A DNA stretch of 13,746 nucleotides from positions 1 through 13,746 of the forward strand of contig CANBSV010000070.1 of the NCBI GenBank assembly GCA_947372225.1, given 5' to 3'. Shown here piece after piece: positions 7,643 through 13,746 of the stretch; position 1 is the first letter of the stretch; each line of letters starts with the position of its first letter. The translations under genes were made by a program, and so were the position numbers. The notes beneath the pieces are model-generated. The model was not told where the DNA came from. It did no database searches and was given only the letters and a program-made list of their open reading frames with translations. Source of the stretch: Burkholderiales bacterium. GTDB taxonomy: Bacteria; Pseudomonadota; Gammaproteobacteria; Burkholderiales; Burkholderiaceae_C.

Positions 7643-7655
7643 GGGGTCAGACCCC
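7643..7655. repeat. GGGGTC-A-GACCCC palindrome overlapping the GIDE-gene stop codon
   Basis: A 13-bp inverted repeat (6-bp arms, 1-bp centre) whose centre forms the TGA stop (7647-7649, minus strand) of the GIDE-domain gene. From memory, GGGGTCTGACCCC-type sequences are a frequent dispersed element in beta- and gamma-proteobacterial genomes, often found near gene ends. Only one copy is present here, so membership of such a family is inference. Confidence 0.55.
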
Positions 7656-8588
7656 GGAGGCCTGCCGCTGCAACCACACGATGGAACCCAGCGCCACCAC
7701 CGCCACGCACAGGTGAAACAGGCTCCACCACACGAAGCGCTGCCGCAGCTTGTGGGGCGGCAGCGTCGAGATCAGATACAGGCGTCCGTCGACCGGTGCC
7801 TTCACGATGTGCGAGTCGCCGATGGTGCGGATCTCGCGGTGTTCCTTTTCGACCATCTGGGTGGCCAGGCGCCTGGCCAGTTCCCACTCGTGCATGTCGA
7901 TTTCGCCGTTGCCGTCCAGATCGAAGCGCCGCTTGAGCTCGACGGGGTCCTGCTTCCAGGTTTTCAGCAACTCGCCCACATCCTCACTGACGCTGAGCGC
8001 CGCGTGCGCGCCGCCCAGCGTGCGGAACTCGCCCAGCACGTAAATCACGCTGCCGCGCGTCAGAAACTCCTCGACGTGCTTCTCGTCGCCACCTTGGTAG
8101 GTCGTGCGGCTTTGCGGCGCGATCACCTCCGCATCGTCCGGGTCGACCCGGCACACCCCGCTGCCGTCAGAAATTTCGAAGGTGACGTTGCTCGACCCGT
8201 GGTCGACCTGCTGCCAGTCGCCGTCGCGCCCGGCTCTCGAGTAGGACCGGTATCGGTACCAGACGCACGCCGCGCCGCTGAACGGGGCTGTGAGCGTTTC
8301 GCTGACGGCCCCGCTGGCGTGCCCGACCAGTTCCACATATCCCTGCGCGGCAGAGCCGATGCGCGAGGTGGCGATGTCGGCAATCGCCCGCGCGCGCTTG
8401 AAGGTCGATGCCCACGCCAAAAAACCCAAGGCCGAGATCAGACCAAGGCAGGTCAACTGGCCTGATGCGCGACCCACCAGCACGCCGAACACCAGTAGGG
8501 TGACGTAACTCGCCGACGTCAGAAACTGTCGCAACCGATCGCGCAGATGCGCGGAGTCTGGCAGCCTCACCAAGCCGGACAACTCCAC
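7647..8588 (-). CDS. GIDE-domain membrane protein with EF-hand (LemA partner)
   Basis: 313-residue membrane protein. Two N-terminal helices (about 25-42 and 45-62) are followed by a region matching the E3-ligase-like GIDE/BAM domain: AAQGYVELVGHASGAVSETLTAPFSGAACVWYRYRSYSR at 80-118 and VIYVLGEF at 181-188. Next come a canonical EF-hand loop (D223-L-D225-G-N227-G-E229-I-D231-M-H-E234) and a C-terminal helix (about 285-306). Eukaryotic relatives (MUL1/GIDE) carry a RING finger; none is present here, so ubiquitin-ligase activity is not implied. The EF-hand residues for calcium are complete. The start chosen is GTG 8588, five bases after the lemA stop, indicating translational coupling; TTG 8582 or GTG 8570 are alternatives. 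The same frame stays open far upstream through lemA, but that part is an artefact. The pairing with lemA recurs in bacteria and has no firm function. Confidence 0.82.
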   Translation of the reverse strand: MELSGLVRLPDSAHLRDRLRQFLTSASYVTLLVFGVLVGRASGQLTCLGLISALGFLAWASTFKRARAIADIATSRIGSAAQGYVELVGHASGAVSETLTAPFSGAACVWYRYRSYSRAGRDGDWQQVDHGSSNVTFEISDGSGVCRVDPDDAEVIAPQSRTTYQGGDEKHVEEFLTRGSVIYVLGEFRTLGGAHAALSVSEDVGELLKTWKQDPVELKRRFDLDGNGEIDMHEWELARRLATQMVEKEHREIRTIGDSHIVKAPVDGRLYLISTLPPHKLRQRFVWWSLFHLCVAVVALGSIVWLQRQASGV

Positions 8589-8593
8589 GGCGC

Positions 8594-9160
8594 TCAGGCG
8601 CCGAAGCGTTGGCCGATGTCGACGTCTTTGAGCTCTTCGGCGGCAAACTGCAGCAGTTCGAAGCGCTTGAAGTTGAACCAGCGCGCGATCAGCAGCTCGG
8701 GAAATTCCTCCACGCGCACGTTGTTGATGTTCACGCTCTCGTTGTAGAACTCGCGCCGGTCGGCGATGGCGTTTTCGAGCCCGGTGATGCGCGACTGCAG
8801 GTGCAGGAACTGCTCGTTGGCCTTGAGTTCGGGATACGACTCGACCAGGGCAAGCAAGTTGCCCAGGCCGCTGCGCAGCGCGCCTTCGGCAGCGCCCAGG
8901 GCGCCCATGTTCTGCGCCACGCGCGCATCGGCCACGCGGGCACGCGCCTGGATCACCTTCTCGAGCGTGGACTGCTCGTGCAGCATGTACTGCTTGCAGG
9001 TGTCCACCAGTTTGGGCAACTCGTCGTGGCGCTGCTTGAGCAGCACGTCGATGTTGGCCCACGCCTTGGACACCGCGTTCTTGACGTTCACCAGGCTGTT
9101 GTACAGGCTGACCACGAAGACACCGGCGATCGCCACCGCGATCCAGATCACCACACTCAT
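8594..9160 (-). CDS. lemA: LemA family protein
   Basis: 188-residue LemA-family protein, the usual length. It has one N-terminal membrane anchor (VVIWIAVAIAGVFVVSLYN, residues 2-20) with a very short outside tail, then a long alpha-helical body with the family signatures YNSLVNVKNAVSKAWANIDVLLKQRHDELPKLV, AEGALRSGLGNLLALVESYPELKANEQFL, LQSRITGLENAIADRREFYNESVNINNVRVEEFPE and a C-terminal FEL..FAA segment. The ATG at 9160 is preferred over ATG 9166 because the strong AAGGAGG (9167-9173) lies six bases before 9160 and directly abuts 9166. It lies 60 bp downstream of the nhaR-like gene and five bases upstream of the GIDE gene. LemA proteins are conserved but poorly understood; here it probably forms a complex with the GIDE protein. 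Confidence 0.95.
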   Translation of the reverse strand: MSVVIWIAVAIAGVFVVSLYNSLVNVKNAVSKAWANIDVLLKQRHDELPKLVDTCKQYMLHEQSTLEKVIQARARVADARVAQNMGALGAAEGALRSGLGNLLALVESYPELKANEQFLHLQSRITGLENAIADRREFYNESVNINNVRVEEFPELLIARWFNFKRFELLQFAAEELKDVDIGQRFGA

Positions 9161-9166
9161 CGTCAT

Positions 9167-9173
9167 CCTCCTT
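9167..9173 (-). promoter_or_regulatory. Strong Shine-Dalgarno of lemA (AAGGAGG)
   Basis: A full AAGGAGG anti-16S match sits six bases before ATG 9160 and zero bases before the in-frame ATG 9166. It therefore decides the start of lemA. It is the best ribosome-binding site I found in the window, suggesting high LemA translation. Confidence 0.75.
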
Positions 9174-9220
9174 GGAGATTGCTAGATTCTTGTCGGGCCA
9201 GTTCCGGCGGGGAAACCGAT

Positions 9221-10168
9221 TCAGGGCTTGCGTGCGGGCGCCCGTCGCATGTTCGCTGCCACGGTCGGCAAGGGGCAAGTCAGTGACATTCTCTCTTCGA
9301 GGATGCTCTGAACAAGTGGGTGTTGCACCTTTCTTTCGGTGCCGATCGCGAAGAAATGCTCCTTGACGCCCTGGCAGGGACCGACCCGCTTCACCGCGTA
9401 GCGGGTCTCCAGTTCGTCGTGAACCATTTCGACCGCCGGGAACACGCCCATGCCGCTGGACCCGAAGGTCTTGAGCAGCGCGCTGTCGTCGAATTCGCCG
9501 ACGATGCGCGGCCGAATGCCCTGTTTTTCGAACCACTGATCGAGCAGCGCGCGCACCGCCACGCGGGGTGTGGGCAAGATCACCGGGACCTTGGCGAGCG
9601 ACTGAGGAAATCCACGGCGCGCCGCCGCAGCCAGTTTGGGCGATCCATACCAGGCCAGCGGGGAGGCACCCAGCGAATGGCTGTAGACCTTGACGTTCGC
9701 ATTGGGTGGCGCCGCACGGTCTGTGAGCACCAGGTCCAGGCGGTGCAGCGCCAGGTCGGCCAGCAATTCCGAAATCTCTCCTTCGCGACAGAGCAATCGA
9801 AGGTGGGGCTCGCCCATCACCGGTTGCATCAAGCTGCGCACGACCAGCTTGGGCAGGCCGTTGGACACACCCACGGCGAGCCGCGCGCTTGGCGCGCTCA
9901 CGGCATCGCTCACGGAGGCCGGCAGTTGCTCACCCAGCAAAAAGATCTGTTCCGCGTGCTGCATGGCCGCCACGCCGGCCTCTGTCAGCACCAGCCCGCG
10001 TCCGGCCGGCTTGAGCAACTGGTGGCCCAGTGCGCGTTCGAGTTCGCGCACCTGGGTGCTGACCGTTTGCACCGCCATGTTCAGCCTGTCCGCGGCGCGG
10101 GAGACCCCACCCTCCTTTCCGACGACCCAGAAGTAGTAGAGGTGCCGGTAACTGAAGCTCAGACTCAT
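9221..10168 (-). CDS. nhaR: NhaR-like LysR family transcriptional regulator
   Basis: 315-residue LysR regulator that resembles E. coli NhaR (301 residues) along its length. The N-terminus YRHLYYFWVVGKEGGVSRAADRLNMAVQTVSTQVRELERALGHQLLKPAGRGLVLTEAG mirrors the NhaR NHLYYFWHVYKEGSVVGAAEAL...PQTITGQIRALE...LFKRKGRGL pattern. The effector domain shares VGVSNGLPKLVVRSLMQPV, LALHRLDLVLTDRA, IVGEFDDSALLKTFG and the C-terminal HFFAIGTERKVQHPLVQSI. NhaR in E. coli activates the Na+/H+ antiporter gene nhaA in response to sodium. No antiporter gene is in this window, so the target here is unknown and may be the downstream lemA/GIDE genes or the divergent HPF-like gene. Start is ATG 10168, with no clear Shine-Dalgarno. 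The symbol reflects family resemblance, not proven orthology. Confidence 0.87.
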   Translation of the reverse strand: MSLSFSYRHLYYFWVVGKEGGVSRAADRLNMAVQTVSTQVRELERALGHQLLKPAGRGLVLTEAGVAAMQHAEQIFLLGEQLPASVSDAVSAPSARLAVGVSNGLPKLVVRSLMQPVMGEPHLRLLCREGEISELLADLALHRLDLVLTDRAAPPNANVKVYSHSLGASPLAWYGSPKLAAAARRGFPQSLAKVPVILPTPRVAVRALLDQWFEKQGIRPRIVGEFDDSALLKTFGSSGMGVFPAVEMVHDELETRYAVKRVGPCQGVKEHFFAIGTERKVQHPLVQSILEERMSLTCPLPTVAANMRRAPARKP

Positions 10169-10208
10169 GTTCAGGATTTACAGAACTGTCGATGAAGAAT
10201 TGTCTGCT

Positions 10209-10236
10209 TTGTCGGTGGGACTGTGGGCTCTATGGT
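10209..10236 (+). promoter_or_regulatory. Candidate sigma-70 promoter for the HPF-like gene
   Basis: TTGTCG (10209-10214), a 16-bp spacer and TATGGT (10231-10236) resemble -35 and -10 elements. They are placed so that transcription would begin about 20-25 bases before the ATG at 10266. The match is moderate, four of six bases at each box, so this is a candidate only. Confidence 0.3.
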
Positions 10237-10265
10237 CGACCCTGTCCCAACCAGTGGTGAGTGCA

Positions 10266-10577
10266 ATGCAGATTTTCTTCACGTCGCAGGCCGGCGAAAG
10301 CGACAAGTTCCGGGACCCGGTGGTGCAGCGGGTCAACTTCGTGATGCGCCGCATGGCGTGGCTGGTGCCGACGGCCACCGTGGAACTGTCCGAAGTCAAC
10401 GCTCCTGGCGGCGGTGTCGACAAGAGGTGTCTGGTCGAACTGAAGACCGTGCGGGCGGGTCGGGTCGTGGTCACTTCGATCGCGCGTGACTGGCACTGCG
10501 CACTGGACCACGCCTTGACCGGCGCGATGGGCGCTCTGCGATCCAGTGGCCAGGCACGACCACAAGCGGGGCGATGA
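10266..10577 (+). CDS. HPF/RaiA-family ribosome-associated protein, short form
   Basis: 103-residue protein like the N-terminal domain of ribosome hibernation promoting factor (HPF)/RaiA. The visible pattern is MQIFFTS at the start, an alpha-helix with basic residues (QRVNFVMRRMAWLV), TATVELSEVNAPGGGVDKRCLVELKTVRAGRVVVTSIARDWHCALDHALTGAMGALRSS, matching the family's VxLSDxNGPxGG.DKRC..E........V.......L..A...A...L. Short HPF proteins bind 30S subunits and help form inactive ribosome dimers in stationary phase. No long-form C-terminal domain is present. The frame extends upstream to ATG 10167, but MQI at 10266 with GGTGAG four bases before it fits the family start. The gene is divergent from the nhaR-like gene and ends before a strong terminator. 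It may be a stress paralogue rather than the main hpf. Confidence 0.75.
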   Translation: MQIFFTSQAGESDKFRDPVVQRVNFVMRRMAWLVPTATVELSEVNAPGGGVDKRCLVELKTVRAGRVVVTSIARDWHCALDHALTGAMGALRSSGQARPQAGR

Positions 10578-10647
10578 GTGGGCCACCCTGACGGCTTTCG
10601 AGCGGGGCACTTCTGCTGCCGCGCTTGACCCGAACCTTCCACCTTTG

Positions 10648-10695
10648 CGCCAGCCCGTCCGGTCTTTTCAGGCCAGAAGGGTTGGCGGTTTTTTT
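10648..10695 (+). terminator. Rho-independent terminator after the HPF-like gene
   Basis: CGCCAGCCC (10648-10656) pairs with GGGTTGGCG (10679-10687), giving a nine-pair stem with one G-U. It is followed after one G by seven T residues (10689-10695). It lies 70 bp after the HPF-like stop. On the opposite strand no T-run follows the stem, so it does not serve the histidine kinase gene. Confidence 0.8.
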
Positions 10696-10747
10696 GGGCG
10701 GGGCGAAAGCGCTGTGTCAGTGACGCGGGGACGAGGCCCGCCAGCGC

Positions 10748-12796
<2,049 letters not shown>

Positions 12797-12877
12797 GCGG
12801 TCGGTCCCTGAGGGCATCCATCTGGCGAAGGCCCGGCAAGGGCATGGGCCTGAACGGCATTCTGTCTGGATTCGGCG

Positions 12878-13531
12878 CTAGCGTGCTCGGGAGTGCAGCG
12901 CTGATGTGCGGTCGCGCCTGAAATGCAGCATCACCACGCCACTGAGCACCGCAGCGAAGTAGCACCAGACGGAGACGAACCACGCCGTGTAGACGAGGTA
13001 AGCCGCCACGAACGACAGCAGAGCCAGCGCTCCGAAGGCGCGCACCGTGCGGTGGCTGGATATCAGTGGGCTGATGCTGGTGGCGACCAGGTAAGCCAGC
13101 ATGCTCAGTGGTCCGAGGTCGCCACGCGAAACGTATTCGATGTGCTGCGAGTGCACCTGCGCCACGATGCCGTACTCCGACATCGACAACAGCAGCCACG
13201 AACTCACCACCAGACCGAGCAGCGCACAGCCGAAGATCGCGCGCTGGCGCTGCCGGCTCGGCTCGATCAGCAGCACAGCCAGCGGCACGTACACCGGCCA
13301 GAACAGGTGCGAGAAGAACGAGAAGGCGTAGGTCATCAGCGCGTTGAGCTGCGGCACATCACGCGTCACGCTCAGCCACAGCACGCCTTCGATGAGTTGC
13401 TGAACCCCGAACAGCGCCGGGATGGCTGCGAAGGCGCGCTCGCCGCGGCCATGAGCCGCGTGCCACGTCAGCGCACCGATCCCCAGCAGCACGGTGCCAA
13501 CCGAGAAACTGGCTTGCGCCGAAAAGCACAT
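12878..13531 (-). CDS. DUF6629-like seven-helix membrane protein
   Basis: 217-residue integral membrane protein with about seven helices: residues 7-25, 34-53, 63-87, 97-117, 137-157, 164-183 and 187-204. The N-terminus MCFSAQASFSVGTVLLGIGALTWH followed by AIPALFGVQQLIEGVLWLS matches the DUF6629 pattern (MCFSAxASF..., PLLFGxQQxxEGxxW). Function is unknown. The start is ATG 13531 with AAGGGG five bases upstream. Its TAG stop lies 81 bp before the kinase start (ATG 12796) on the same strand, so the two may be co-transcribed, but nothing shows a functional link. Confidence 0.85.
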   Translation of the reverse strand: MCFSAQASFSVGTVLLGIGALTWHAAHGRGERAFAAIPALFGVQQLIEGVLWLSVTRDVPQLNALMTYAFSFFSHLFWPVYVPLAVLLIEPSRQRQRAIFGCALLGLVVSSWLLLSMSEYGIVAQVHSQHIEYVSRGDLGPLSMLAYLVATSISPLISSHRTVRAFGALALLSFVAAYLVYTAWFVSVWCYFAAVLSGVVMLHFRRDRTSALHSRAR

Positions 13532-13595
13532 GTGCGCCCCTTTGCTGGATACCGGCCTTGCCGCCGTCAGGCGCTAGCGCCCGGACCTTTCGGCC

Positions 13596-13746
13596 TCAGG
13601 ACTTCGGGTAGCTCGCGAACACGCTCGAGTGACCGGCCTTGTCGATCAGAAGCACGTCATAAGGGTCTTCGCGGCCGCCGACGTCCATGCCCGGCGAGCC
13701 CGGCGGCATGCTGGGCACGGCCAGGCCGATGGCCACAGGTTTGCCG
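13596..13746 (-). CDS. DUF411 metal-binding-type protein, C-terminal part (5' truncated by window edge)
   Basis: The last 50 codons of a gene that enters from the right edge. They read GKPVAIGLAVPSMPPGSPGMDVGG followed by REDPYDVLLIDKAGHSSVFASYPKS and a TGA at 13596-13598. This is the conserved C-terminus of DUF411 proteins (pattern GLAVPGMPxGSPGMExGxxxPYDVxL...VFxxY), small periplasmic proteins often encoded near copper- or silver-resistance genes and thought to bind metal through Met and Cys residues. The three Met residues of the motif are visible in part (SMPPGSPGM). It lies 64 bp upstream of the DUF6629 gene on the same strand. The N-terminal signal peptide and Cys pair, if present, are outside the window. 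Confidence 0.88.
   Translation of the reverse strand, partial: GKPVAIGLAVPSMPPGSPGMDVGGREDPYDVLLIDKAGHSSVFASYPKS

Noticed and set aside
7497..8465. 322-residue plus-strand frame opposite the GIDE gene
   Set aside because: It is a shadow frame; the minus strand encodes coherent membrane helices, a GIDE domain and an EF-hand.
8589..9536. Long upstream extension of the GIDE-gene frame, giving a 629-residue product
   Set aside because: The extension overlaps lemA and the NhaR-like gene in another frame, is Arg-rich and has no motif. The real start is near the lemA stop (GTG 8588).
10167..10265. Upstream start (ATG 10167) for the HPF-like gene
   Set aside because: HPF proteins begin with an MQI-type strand; the 33 extra residues have no family match and would overlap the nhaR-like start codon.
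13570..13581. GGCGCTAGCGCC 12-bp palindrome between the DUF411 and DUF6629 genes
   Set aside because: It is short, GC-rich and loopless, without a T-run. A similar GGCGCTAGCG at the DUF6629 stop suggests compositional recurrence rather than a defined element.

Overview
The window is GC-rich (roughly two thirds G+C by eye), densely coded chromosomal DNA. It has no mobile element, CRISPR array, tRNA or rRNA that I can recognise. The gene families (CrgA-type and NhaR-type LysR regulators, a DUF3149 micro-protein, a DUF6629 membrane protein, a DUF411 protein, GGDEF-EAL and GAF-PAS-PAS kinase proteins, a LemA/GIDE pair) and the codon use fit a beta-proteobacterium, most likely Burkholderiales/Comamonadaceae-like. 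That is inference from family distribution; the sequence holds no taxonomic marker. Both ends cut through genes.

Layout, left to right. (1) 1-1950 (+): the 3' part of a membrane GGDEF-EAL cyclic-di-GMP protein. (2) 2060-3519: a divergent pair, a DoxX-family membrane protein (-) and a LysR regulator (+), sharing a 107-bp gap with a perfect LysR-box-like palindrome. (3) 3749-4819 (+): an unusual soluble protein with a short chemoreceptor-tip-like segment in front of a double-Cache-like region; the 229-bp gap before it holds a perfect 20-bp palindrome. (4) 4838-4987 (-): a 49-residue DUF3149 membrane micro-protein. (5) 5120-7225 (+): a stand-alone molybdopterin oxidoreductase.

(6) 7232-10168 (-): four co-directional genes, transcribed NhaR-like regulator, LemA, a GIDE-domain membrane protein with a canonical EF-hand, and a four-helix membrane protein. 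The gaps are 60, 5 and 52 bp, so an operon is plausible. (7) 10266-10577 (+), divergent from the NhaR-like gene: a short HPF/RaiA-type ribosome-hibernation-like protein ending at a good intrinsic terminator. (8) 10748-13746 (-): an orphan GAF-PAS-PAS histidine kinase, a DUF6629 seven-helix membrane protein, and the 3' end of a DUF411 metal-binding-type gene.

The window is rich in sensing and signalling genes (c-di-GMP enzyme, Cache protein, histidine kinase, two LysR regulators) among single-gene housekeeping or uncharacterised units. The part most worth a second look is the NhaR-like/LemA/GIDE-EF-hand/4-TM run, which could be an ion- or calcium-responsive membrane module of unknown function. 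Next is the soluble MCP-tip/Cache protein, whose domain order is the reverse of a normal chemoreceptor. No previously undescribed defence or mobile system is evident.
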